Shown here one piece after another: positions 23,790 to 33,859 of a DNA stretch of 64,000 nt. The notes under the pieces are model-generated. The model had not been told where the DNA came from and did no database searches. It saw only the letters and a list, made by a program, of their open reading frames with translations. The translations under genes and the position numbers were made by a program. Source of the stretch: Rhodoferax sp. WC2427 (GTDB taxonomy: Bacteria > Pseudomonadota > Gammaproteobacteria > Burkholderiales > Burkholderiaceae_C); the NCBI RefSeq assembly GCF_040822085.1, contig NZ_CP162006.1, forward strand, positions 3,038,001-3,102,000, given 5' to 3'. Every line of letters starts with the position of its first letter. Within the stretch, counting starts at the first letter, position 1.

Positions 23790-24785
23790 TCAGGCGCTTT
23801 TCGTCTCGTCAAAGCCGTAACGCGTATGCGCCATCGCCATCACCTCGCGCGGCGGCGTGGCCTTGAGGCGGTGGTCGCTCCACACCTGGCGCCAGCGCCG
23901 CGCACCCGGCAGGCCGTGGCGCAGGCCCAGCATGTGGCGGGCAATGCTGTACCAGCCCGTGCCCTGCTCGGCGGCCATGCGCTCCATGTACACCACCATC
24001 TGTTCCTCGATGCTTTCGCGTGTGGCCTCACTGGGGGCCGCGCCAAAAAACGCCGCGTCCCAGCCGGCCAGAAACCAGGGGTTGTGGTAGGCCTCGCGCC
24101 CCACCATCACGCCGTCGAGCTGGGTCAACTGCTCGGCAATCTGGTCCTCGGTGGTGAAGCCGCCGTTGATGGAGAAAGTGAGCGCCGGAAAGTCGCGTTT
24201 GAGGCGGTGCACCAGCTCGTAGCGCAGCGGCGGGATTTCGCGATTTTCTTTGGGCGAAAGCCCTTTGAGCCAGGCATTGCGGGCGTGCACGATAAAGGTG
24301 GTGCAACCGCCTTCGGCCACCGTGCCCACAAAGTCGCGCACAAACTCATAGCTCTCGGTCTTGTCCACGCCAATGCGGTGCTTCACCGTGACCGGAACAT
24401 CCACCGCGTCGCGCATGGCCCGCACGCAGTCGGCCACCAGCTGCGGCTCGGCCATCAGGCAGGCCCCAAACGCACCGCGCTGCACCCGCTCGCTTGGGCA
24501 GCCGCAGTTGATGTTGATCTCGTCGTAACCCCACTCTTCGCCCAACTGTGCGCAGCGGGCCAGGTCCGCCGGCTCGCTGCCGCCCAGTTGCAAGGCCACC
24601 GGATGCTCTTCGGCATTGAAACGCAAATGCCGCGGCACGTCGCCGTGCAGCAGCGCACCGGTGGTCACCATCTCGGTGTACAGCAAGGTATGGCGGGACA
24701 GCAGGCGGTGCAGATAGCGGCAATGGGCGTCAGTCCAGTCCATCATCGGGGCGACGGAGACGCGGTGGGCTTGAAAGGTCGTCAT
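23790..24785 (-). CDS. dusA: tRNA-dihydrouridine(20/20a) synthase DusA
   Basis: A 331-residue FMN-dependent dihydrouridine synthase. It begins VSVAPMMDWTDAHCRYLHRL, typical of DusA, with ININCGCPSERVQRGAFGACL carrying the active-site Cys (landmark GCPSERVQ), VKHRIGVD and the FMN phosphate-binding SINGGF. It reduces U20/U20a in the tRNA D-loop. The frame stays open 290 bp upstream, but the ATG at 24785 is the family start and overlaps the hutC stop by 4 bp (ATGA). Coupling of a tRNA-modification gene to the histidine-utilisation repressor is odd and may just reflect compaction. Confidence 0.93.
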   Translation of the reverse strand: MTTFQAHRVSVAPMMDWTDAHCRYLHRLLSRHTLLYTEMVTTGALLHGDVPRHLRFNAEEHPVALQLGGSEPADLARCAQLGEEWGYDEININCGCPSERVQRGAFGACLMAEPQLVADCVRAMRDAVDVPVTVKHRIGVDKTESYEFVRDFVGTVAEGGCTTFIVHARNAWLKGLSPKENREIPPLRYELVHRLKRDFPALTFSINGGFTTEDQIAEQLTQLDGVMVGREAYHNPWFLAGWDAAFFGAAPSEATRESIEEQMVVYMERMAAEQGTGWYSIARHMLGLRHGLPGARRWRQVWSDHRLKATPPREVMAMAHTRYGFDETKSA

Positions 24786-25525
24786 GGCTTGAAATGTCCG
24801 TTGAGCTGGTAGCGTGCCCCAGGATGTACCTGGCGGGCCAGGGTGATGGGCACGTCGGCGTTGGCGGTTTTGCGCACCACCACCAGGCAAGGGGCGCTGG
24901 GGTCGATGCATAAAAGTTCGGCTTCCTGCGCGGTGGGCAGGCTGGCTTCGACCGTGTACTGCGCCTCCCACAGCGGGGCCACGGTGCGCAGGTAATAGGT
25001 GGGCGAGAGCTGGGTGAAGTCGTTTTGCAGGTAGTCGGGTGCGCAGGCGGGGTTCACGTAGCGGTCTTCGCACTGCATGGGCACGTCGTTCTCAAAATGC
25101 ACCAGCAGGGTGTGGAAGACCCGCGTGCTGGGGGCCAGGCGAAACGGCTGGGCGATCGCTTCGGGGCAGGGTTCTTCCTGCGCCAGGTGCACCACGGCGT
25201 GGTGGCGGTGGCCGCGGGCGGCGATTTCCTGTTGCAGGTCGTGGATGGTCAGATTGGACGACACCGAGCCCAGGTGCGCGGCGAAGGTGCCCACGCCCTG
25301 CAGGCGGGTGACCAGGCCCTCGGATTGCAACTCGCGCAGGGCCCGGCTGACCGTCATGCGGCTGACCTGGAACTGGGCCACCAGTTCGGGCTCGGACGGC
25401 ATCAGGCTGCCCGGCGGCCAGCGGCCTTGCGACAACTCTTTTTTCAGATGCGCCTTGACCCGGGCGAACGGCGCCTGGTTGGCGGGTTCCGGGGGCGCCA
25501 GCGGCGATTGTCGTAAAAAAACCAT
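24782..25525 (-). CDS. hutC: Histidine utilization repressor HutC (GntR family)
   Basis: A 247-residue GntR/HutC-family repressor. It has an N-terminal winged helix (PGSLMPSEPELVAQFQVSR, then MTVSRALRELQSEGL) and a C-terminal UTRA effector domain (from about residue 90; LLVHFENDVPMQCEDRYVNP). In the family urocanate relieves repression of hut genes. It is divergent from hutH, whose promoter overlaps a GACTAGTC palindrome in the shared 84-bp region. Only hutH of the pathway is nearby; hutU, hutI and hutF are not in the window. Confidence 0.9.
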   Translation of the reverse strand: MVFLRQSPLAPPEPANQAPFARVKAHLKKELSQGRWPPGSLMPSEPELVAQFQVSRMTVSRALRELQSEGLVTRLQGVGTFAAHLGSVSSNLTIHDLQQEIAARGHRHHAVVHLAQEEPCPEAIAQPFRLAPSTRVFHTLLVHFENDVPMQCEDRYVNPACAPDYLQNDFTQLSPTYYLRTVAPLWEAQYTVEASLPTAQEAELLCIDPSAPCLVVVRKTANADVPITLARQVHPGARYQLNGHFKP

Positions 25526-25548
25526 ACCTGGATTGTAGTTGTACGTGG

Positions 25549-25577
25549 TTGACTAGTCATGTCTACACAAGTACAGT
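25549..25577 (+). promoter_or_regulatory. Sigma70-type promoter for hutH with overlapping palindrome
   Basis: A -35 box TTGACT (25549-25554), 17-bp spacer and -10 box TACAGT (25572-25577). The palindrome GACTAGTC at 25551-25558 overlaps the -35 box and is a candidate HutC operator half. This placement argues for the hutH ATG at 25610 rather than the one at 25559, which lies inside the promoter. Confidence 0.5.
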
Positions 25578-25609
25578 CGCAGCCATTATTTGACGAAAGC
25601 GAGCCCCCC

Positions 25610-27148
25610 ATGCTGATCACCCCCGGCCAACTCTCCCTGGCGCAACTCCAACACATCCACAGCAGTGTCACCCCGCTGGCGCTGGACCCCGCCTGCCGCG
25701 CTGGCATCCGCGCCAGTGCCGCGCTGGTGCAGGCCGCCGCCGATGGCGATGCGCCGGTGTACGGGGTCAACACCGGCTTTGGCAAGCTGGCCAACCAGCG
25801 CATCAGCAAGGCGCAGCTGGCCACGTTGCAGCTCAACCTGATCCGCTCGCACAGCGTGGGCGTGGGTGAGCCGCTGGCCGCGCCCATCGTGCGGCTGATG
25901 CTGGCCACCAAGGCCGCCAGCCTGGCGCGCGGCCACTCCGGCGTGCGCGAGGTGGTGGTGGACACCCTGCTGGCGGTGCACAACGCCGGGCTGGTGCCGC
26001 ATGTGCCGTCGCAGGGTTCGGTGGGCGCCTCCGGCGACCTGGCCCCGCTGGCGCACATGACGCTGGCACTGCTGGGCGAAGGCGAAATGTGGGTCGATGG
26101 CCAGCGCATGGCCGCCGCAGATGCGCTGGCCCAGGCCGGTATCGCGCCGCTCACACTGGGCCCCAAGGAGGGCCTGGCGCTGATCAACGGCACCCAGACC
26201 TCGGCGGCGCTGGCGCTGCACGGCTTGTTCATCTTCGAGCCGGTACTGGAAGCGGCTTTGCTGATCGGGGCCCTGTCGGTCGAGGCCGCACGCGGCAGCG
26301 ACGGCCCGTTCGACCCGCGCATCCACGCGCTGCGCGGCCAGCCCGGCCAGATCGACGTGGCCCGCTACTACCGCGCCCTGCTGGCGGGCAGCGCCATCCG
26401 CCAGTCGCACGCCAGCGGCGACGACCGGGTGCAAGACCCGTATTCGCTGCGCTGCCAGCCGCAGGTGGTGGGCGCCTGCCTGGACCAGCTGCGCCACGCC
26501 AGCCGCATCTTGCTGATCGAGGCCAACGCGGTTACCGACAACCCGCTGGTGTTTGCCGACGATGGAGTCATGGTTTCTGGCGGAAACTTCCACGCCGAGC
26601 CGGTCGCCCTGGCCGCTGATGGCATGGCCCTGGCGATTGCCGAGGTGGGCGCGATTGCCGAGCGCCGCATCGCCATGCTGATCGACAGCAGCGTCTCGCG
26701 CCTGCCACCCTTCCTGACGGCCGATGCCGGGCTGCACAGCGGCTTCATGATCATGCACGTCACCGCGGCGTCGCTGGCCTCGGAAAACAAGTCCCTGGCC
26801 CACCCCGCCAGCGTGGACAGCCTGCCCACCAGTGCCAACCAGGAAGACCATGTGTCCATGGCCACCTTCGCCGCGCGCCGCCTGCAGGCCATGGTGAGCA
26901 ATACGGCGCACATTCTGGCCATCGAATGGCTGGCCGCCGCCCAGGGCATCGACTTCTTGCGGCCCCTGACCAGCTCGGCCCCGCTGGAGCTGCTGCACGC
27001 CGCGCTGCGCGACCAGATTCCCCGCATGGACCACGACCGCTACTTCGCGCCCGACATCGCCCACGCCACCGAGATGGTGCGCAGCGGGGCCATCAGCCGC
27101 ATCTTCCGCACCTTGCCCGGCCTGCCTGCGCTGTGGAGCGCAATTTGA
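25610..27148 (+). CDS. hutH: Histidine ammonia-lyase
   Basis: A 512-residue aromatic amino acid lyase converting histidine to urocanate. The MIO cofactor is formed from the Ala-Ser-Gly in GSVGASGDLAPLAHM (near residue 143), and VYGVNTGFGKLAN holds the catalytic Tyr loop. QEDHVSMATFAARR is the conserved C-terminal block. The start at 25610 gives MLITPGQLSLAQLQ, the family N terminus; the alternative ATG at 25559 lies in the promoter. It is divergent from hutC. The remaining hut genes are absent, so urocanate must be handled by genes elsewhere. Confidence 0.94.
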   Translation: MLITPGQLSLAQLQHIHSSVTPLALDPACRAGIRASAALVQAAADGDAPVYGVNTGFGKLANQRISKAQLATLQLNLIRSHSVGVGEPLAAPIVRLMLATKAASLARGHSGVREVVVDTLLAVHNAGLVPHVPSQGSVGASGDLAPLAHMTLALLGEGEMWVDGQRMAAADALAQAGIAPLTLGPKEGLALINGTQTSAALALHGLFIFEPVLEAALLIGALSVEAARGSDGPFDPRIHALRGQPGQIDVARYYRALLAGSAIRQSHASGDDRVQDPYSLRCQPQVVGACLDQLRHASRILLIEANAVTDNPLVFADDGVMVSGGNFHAEPVALAADGMALAIAEVGAIAERRIAMLIDSSVSRLPPFLTADAGLHSGFMIMHVTAASLASENKSLAHPASVDSLPTSANQEDHVSMATFAARRLQAMVSNTAHILAIEWLAAAQGIDFLRPLTSSAPLELLHAALRDQIPRMDHDRYFAPDIAHATEMVRSGAISRIFRTLPGLPALWSAI

Positions 27149-27210
27149 GCCGGCACGGACCAGGGCCCGGGTAACATGCCGGAACCCAAAGATGGAGGAG
27201 CATCCACACC

Positions 27211-29016
27211 ATGGTTTCCAGCAATAGCCCACGGCTCCCCCGCGCGACCCCGGCGTGCGCCACACTCAGCCTGAAGCTGGTCAGCGCGGCAGCGGTCCTG
27301 GCACTGGTTGCCTGCGGATCGACACCGTTGCCGCCATGGCAACCGCCCGCCACGCCCGCAGTGGCCTCCCGGCCCGCGGCAGCACCCGCGAAACCCGCAG
27401 CGGCGAGCGTTGACCCGGTTGTCATCCAGCCGGTCACCCGGTCCGGCGATGCACCCGAGGCCCTCCCCCCGGACGGCGCGCCCTACGGCGCCGCCGTCGC
27501 CGCCCGCTTCCCGGACCCGTCCATCGCCTACAGCACGCCCGGCTTGCAAACCGGACGCACCAGTTTCAGCAGCAACACGGAAGTTTCCGCCTGGCTAGAG
27601 CAGCTCAGCAACCATCCCAGCCGCGGCGTCCATGCCAGCGTGCTGCGCTTGGGCCACTCGCAACAAGGCAAGCCCCTGGAAGCCCTGCTGCTGACCCGCG
27701 CCAGCAGCCCGGACGGGCCCACCATCATCGCCACCGGGCGGCCCACCGTATTGATCGTGGCCCAGCAGCACGGCAACGAACCCGCAGGCAGTGAAGCCGC
27801 GCTGGTGGTGGCCCGCGAGCTGGCCCAAGGCCTGCTGGAGCCGCTGCTGGACAAGATCAATGTGCTGATCGTGCCGCGGGCCAACCCCGACGGGGCCGCC
27901 ACCGACCAGCGCGCCACCGCCAACGGCATCGACATGAACCGCGACCACCTGCTGCTCAACAGCCCCGAGGCCCGCGCCCTGGCCACGCTCACCCGCGACT
28001 ACCAGCCCACGGTGGTGATGGACGCGCACGAGTACACCGTGGTGGGCCGCTACCTGCAGAAATTTGGCGCCATCCAGAAGTTTGATGCCCTGTTGCAATA
28101 CGCCATGACGGCCAACCTGCCCGAGTTCCTGACCCGGGCATCCGAAGAGTGGTACCGGCGCCCGGCCGTGGCCGCGCTGAAGGTACAGAACCTGAGCAGC
28201 GAGTGGTACTACACCACCTCCACCGACATCGACGACCACGTGGTGTCCATGGGCGGCACCCAGCCCGACACCGGGCGCAACGTCAACGGCCTGAAAAACA
28301 CCGTCAGCATGCTGCTGGAAACCCGCGGCGTGGGCATTGGCCGCATGCACATCCAGCGCCGCGTGCACACCCAGGTCACCGCCATGGTCAGCATGCTGCA
28401 AAGCACCGCCGCCCGGGCCGAGCAAATGGGCCAATTGCGCTCCTTCATCGACCGCGAGGTCAGCAGCCAGGCCTGCCGCAGCCAGGCGGTGGTCGAGGCC
28501 GGCCCCACCAGCGCCCAGTACGACCTGACCATGCTCAACCCCAGCACCGGGGCCGACAAAACGATTTCGGTGGACTGGAACTCGGCGCTGGAGTTGCAAA
28601 CCCTGAAGGCGCGTCCCCGGCCCTGCGGCTACTGGCTGTCGGCGGCCGCCACCGCCGCCGTGGACCGGCTGCAACTGCTGGGCGTGCAGGTGATGCGGGT
28701 GGTGGATGCCGGATCGGTGCGGGGCGAGCTCTACCGCGCCACCGGCCACAGCACCGGCGCGCGGCAAGACGTGCGCGGCAGCATTGCCGATGCCCAGCCC
28801 GTCAACCGGGTAGAGGTAGAACTGGTGCGCAGCCTGGTGGATACCCCGCAAGGGAGTTATTACGTACCGCTGGGCCAACCCCTGGGCAACCTGGTGCTGG
28901 CCGCGCTGGAGCCGGACACGCAAAACAGCTACTTTGCCAACCACATCCTGGCCAACCTGAGCGACACCGCCCGGGTGATGGCCGAACCCACCGGCGCGCT
29001 CGAGAAGCTGCCGTAG
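27211..29016 (+). CDS. M14 family zinc carboxypeptidase, lipoprotein-like
   Basis: A 601-residue exported metallopeptidase. The N terminus has a hydrophobic segment ending in LALVAC, a lipobox-like site (Cys ~35), then a Pro/Ala-rich linker to ~residue 80. The M14 domain shows the zinc motif QQHGNEPAGSEA, PRANPDGA, the later His in MDAHEY, and a probable catalytic Glu in LLLETRGVG. A ~220-residue C-terminal region follows that is beyond the usual domain. It likely trims peptides in the periplasm or at the outer membrane. The gene stands alone; GGAGGA upstream of the ATG serves as the ribosome-binding site. Confidence 0.85.
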   Translation: MVSSNSPRLPRATPACATLSLKLVSAAAVLALVACGSTPLPPWQPPATPAVASRPAAAPAKPAAASVDPVVIQPVTRSGDAPEALPPDGAPYGAAVAARFPDPSIAYSTPGLQTGRTSFSSNTEVSAWLEQLSNHPSRGVHASVLRLGHSQQGKPLEALLLTRASSPDGPTIIATGRPTVLIVAQQHGNEPAGSEAALVVARELAQGLLEPLLDKINVLIVPRANPDGAATDQRATANGIDMNRDHLLLNSPEARALATLTRDYQPTVVMDAHEYTVVGRYLQKFGAIQKFDALLQYAMTANLPEFLTRASEEWYRRPAVAALKVQNLSSEWYYTTSTDIDDHVVSMGGTQPDTGRNVNGLKNTVSMLLETRGVGIGRMHIQRRVHTQVTAMVSMLQSTAARAEQMGQLRSFIDREVSSQACRSQAVVEAGPTSAQYDLTMLNPSTGADKTISVDWNSALELQTLKARPRPCGYWLSAAATAAVDRLQLLGVQVMRVVDAGSVRGELYRATGHSTGARQDVRGSIADAQPVNRVEVELVRSLVDTPQGSYYVPLGQPLGNLVLAALEPDTQNSYFANHILANLSDTARVMAEPTGALEKLP

Positions 29017-29055
29017 GCAGTCTTGTGGTTTTAGGGCCTTTTTTCAGGCATTCAA

Positions 29056-29107
29056 TGGGCAGCCCACGCTGATGGAATCAGCGTGACAAGCTCCTATTTT
29101 GATAGTA
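29056..29107. repeat. Dispersed palindromic spacer repeat, copy 5
   Basis: GGGCAGCCCACGCTGA, then TCAGCGTGACAAGCTCCTA and a TTTTGATAGTAA tail, with an 8-bp stem CACGCTGA/TCAGCGTG. It lies between the convergent M14 peptidase and the 217-residue exported protein genes, where it could serve as a bidirectional terminator. Confidence 0.7.
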
Positions 29108-29127
29108 AATAATAGGAGCATTCATGC

Positions 29128-29781
29128 TCAAGGCGCGGGTTCTGGCAGCGGGGCTGCCTTGGCCTTGGTTCGGGCGGCATTGCGCTTGGCGAGATCGGCC
29201 TTGTGGTCCGCGGCTTCTTGCAGCTTTTTGGCGTAGCGGGCGGGTTCGTTGGCAGCGGCCGCATCGGCGGCACGGCGGGCGCGTACGGCTTCTTCCTCCT
29301 TGAACTTGCGGGCCTTGCTGTCGGCCGTGGCCTTGCGCGCGGCCTGGGCCTTGGTGGCATCGGCCGCGTCATAGGGTTTGCGCGGCTCGGTGGGCGCGTG
29401 GGTGCGGGGGGCGGCCGTGCTGCGCGGGGTGGCAGTGCCCACGGCCACCGGCGGCTCGTCTTTGGCGGCGGCGGCCTGTTCCATGCGCTGCAACTGCTCG
29501 GCGCCCTTGCGCTTGCGCTCGGCGTCGTTGAGCGAGATTTCCTGGCGGCGCAGATCGGCCATATCGGCCCGGCGGCGGGCGCGGCTGGCATCGCGGCAGT
29601 CGTTAACCGCAAACTTCTGGAAGCAGGCGGCTTCCTCGTAGGCAAAGCGCTTTTCGATCCGCTGGCGCTCGGCATCGATGCGGGCATGCTCGGCAGCGAC
29701 TTCCAGGCCGCCGTCGGCAATTTGTGCCAGGACCGGGGTGCTCGCTAGCACGCACAACAGGCTTATCCAGTATTTATTCAT
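29128..29781 (-). CDS. Exported Lys/Arg/Ala-rich hypothetical protein
   Basis: A 217-residue protein with a clear Sec signal peptide (MNKYWISLLCVLASTPVLAQ). A helical, charged, probably coiled-coil region follows, rich in Ala, Arg, Lys and Glu. Two cysteines in EEAACFQKFAVNDCRDASR may form a disulfide. The start ATG overlaps the zapE stop by 4 bp (ATGA), so it is translated with zapE. A longer in-frame ORF reaches back into zapE and is rejected. No family function is recognised. Location is probably periplasmic. Confidence 0.75.
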   Translation of the reverse strand: MNKYWISLLCVLASTPVLAQIADGGLEVAAEHARIDAERQRIEKRFAYEEAACFQKFAVNDCRDASRARRRADMADLRRQEISLNDAERKRKGAEQLQRMEQAAAAKDEPPVAVGTATPRSTAAPRTHAPTEPRKPYDAADATKAQAARKATADSKARKFKEEEAVRARRAADAAAANEPARYAKKLQEAADHKADLAKRNAARTKAKAAPLPEPAP

Positions 29782-30875
29782 GTCAGATGGGTGTCCACAA
29801 TGCGCCTTTCCAAGGCCAGAAATTCTACCGACTGCATCTCGTTGAGGCGCGACACGGTGCGCGGAAACTCGTGTGACATCGGGCCTTCGGTGTACAACTC
29901 TTCGGGCGGCACGGCGGCCGACATGATCAGTTTGACCCGGCGGTCGTACAGCACGTCCACCAGCCAGGTGAAGCGCCGCGCGGGCGACGCCATGTTGACC
30001 CCCATCGCGGGCACATTGCTCAGCAGCACGGTGTGGAACTGGCTGGCGATCTCCAGGTAGTCGTTTTGCGAACGCGGCCCGCCGCACAGGGTGTTGAAGT
30101 CGAACCACACCACGCCACCGGCCTTGCGCCGGGCCTGGATTTCGCGGGCTTCGATGTGCAGCACCGGGTCTTCGTCCTGGGTTTCGGCCAGGCGGGTGAA
30201 GGCCTCGGCCATCTCCTTGTCGGCCTGCGGGCCCAGCGGCATGTGGTAGATCTTGACCTGCTCCAGCGTGCGGCTACGGTAATCGGTGCCGTTGTCTACG
30301 CTGAGCACTTCCAGCTTTTCATTCAGCAGCGCGATGGCGGGCAGGATGCGGTCGCGGTGCAGGCCGTTGGGGTAGAGGTCGTCGGGCTTGAAGTTGGAGG
30401 TGGTGACGAAACCCACGCCGTTGGCAAACAGCGCGTCCAGCAGCCGGTGCAGGATCATCGCGTCGGTGATGTCGGCCACGTGGAACTCATCGAAGCAGAT
30501 CAGCTTGTAGCGCTTGGCTATGCGCGCGCCCAGTTCGTCCAGCGGGTTCACCGTGCCCTGCAGGTCGGCCAGCTCGCGGTGCACTTCGCGCATGAATTCA
30601 TGGAAGTGCAGCCGGGTTTTGCGCTTCAGCGGCACGGCGTTGAAGAAGCAGTCCATCAAGAAGCTCTTGCCCCGCCCCACCCCGCCGTACATGTACACGC
30701 CGCGTGGAATCTCGGGCCGGAAAATCAGCTTCTTGAAGCCATTGGAGCGCTTTTCTTTGTACGCGGCCCACTCGGTGGCGCAACGCTCCAAGGCATCGAC
30801 GGCGCGCAACTGCGCCGGGTCGGCGGTGTAACCGCGCTGGGCCAGTTCGGCCTCATAGGCTTGTTTGACGCTCAA
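29778..30875 (-). CDS. zapE: Cell division protein ZapE (AFG1-like ATPase)
   Basis: A 365-residue P-loop ATPase of the AFG1/ZapE family. Walker A is GGVGRGKSFLMD near residue 65 and Walker B is LICFDEFHVADITDAM near residue 127. Conserved segments LTSNFKPDDLYPNGL-like (TSNFKPDDLY) and FNTLCGGPRSQNDY follow. In E. coli ZapE joins the Z ring under stress and destabilises FtsZ polymers. The gene lies downstream of lpdA across the large palindrome and overlaps the exported-protein gene by 4 bp. Confidence 0.92.
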   Translation of the reverse strand: MSVKQAYEAELAQRGYTADPAQLRAVDALERCATEWAAYKEKRSNGFKKLIFRPEIPRGVYMYGGVGRGKSFLMDCFFNAVPLKRKTRLHFHEFMREVHRELADLQGTVNPLDELGARIAKRYKLICFDEFHVADITDAMILHRLLDALFANGVGFVTTSNFKPDDLYPNGLHRDRILPAIALLNEKLEVLSVDNGTDYRSRTLEQVKIYHMPLGPQADKEMAEAFTRLAETQDEDPVLHIEAREIQARRKAGGVVWFDFNTLCGGPRSQNDYLEIASQFHTVLLSNVPAMGVNMASPARRFTWLVDVLYDRRVKLIMSAAVPPEELYTEGPMSHEFPRTVSRLNEMQSVEFLALERRIVDTHLT

Positions 30876-30901
30876 AGGAAAGAACTCCGATTGCTATAAA
30901 T

Positions 30902-30949
30902 GAAATAGCTGCTAGCGCCCATTGCACGGGCGCTAGCAGCCATTTTTAT
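30902..30949. repeat. Dispersed palindromic spacer repeat, copy 6 (perfect 13-bp stem)
   Basis: The most regular copy: GCTGCTAGCGCCC (30908-30920), a 7-base loop, and GGGCGCTAGCAGC (30928-30940). T-rich edges flank both sides. It lies between lpdA and zapE on the minus strand and could act as a terminator or a stabilising hairpin for the lpdA mRNA. Confidence 0.75.
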
Positions 30950-30962
30950 ACCCAAGATCGTT

Positions 30963-32381
<1,419 letters not shown>

Positions 32382-32392
32382 GCTGCGTCTCC

Positions 32393-33655
<1,263 letters not shown>

Positions 33656-33859
33656 TTAATATTCTCCAAATCTTCCAACGGGGGACGGCACCGCCTGGCG
33701 GCGCGTCCTTCTATTTTTTGGGGCCAGATAGTTACCGCCCCGGACCACGGTCGAAACATCCCTTTTCAGGGATACCGCGGAACCGGCTTTTTCCGGACCG
33801 CTGGCACCATCCCCCGGCAAGGGGGTTGGTACAACGCAGCGTAGCCTGGGGGTAGGTAA
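33656..33859 (-). other. 204-bp spacer between sucA and sucB with several small hairpins
   Basis: This is long for the middle of an operon. On the transcribed (minus) strand it holds short perfect stems including CCCCC/GGGGG, ATCCC/GGGAT and CCGCC/GGCGG, plus a CCCCAAAAAATAG stretch. No ORF with good coding signs is seen. It may be a processing or attenuation region that sets E1:E2 ratio, but no known RNA family is recognised. Confidence 0.35.
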
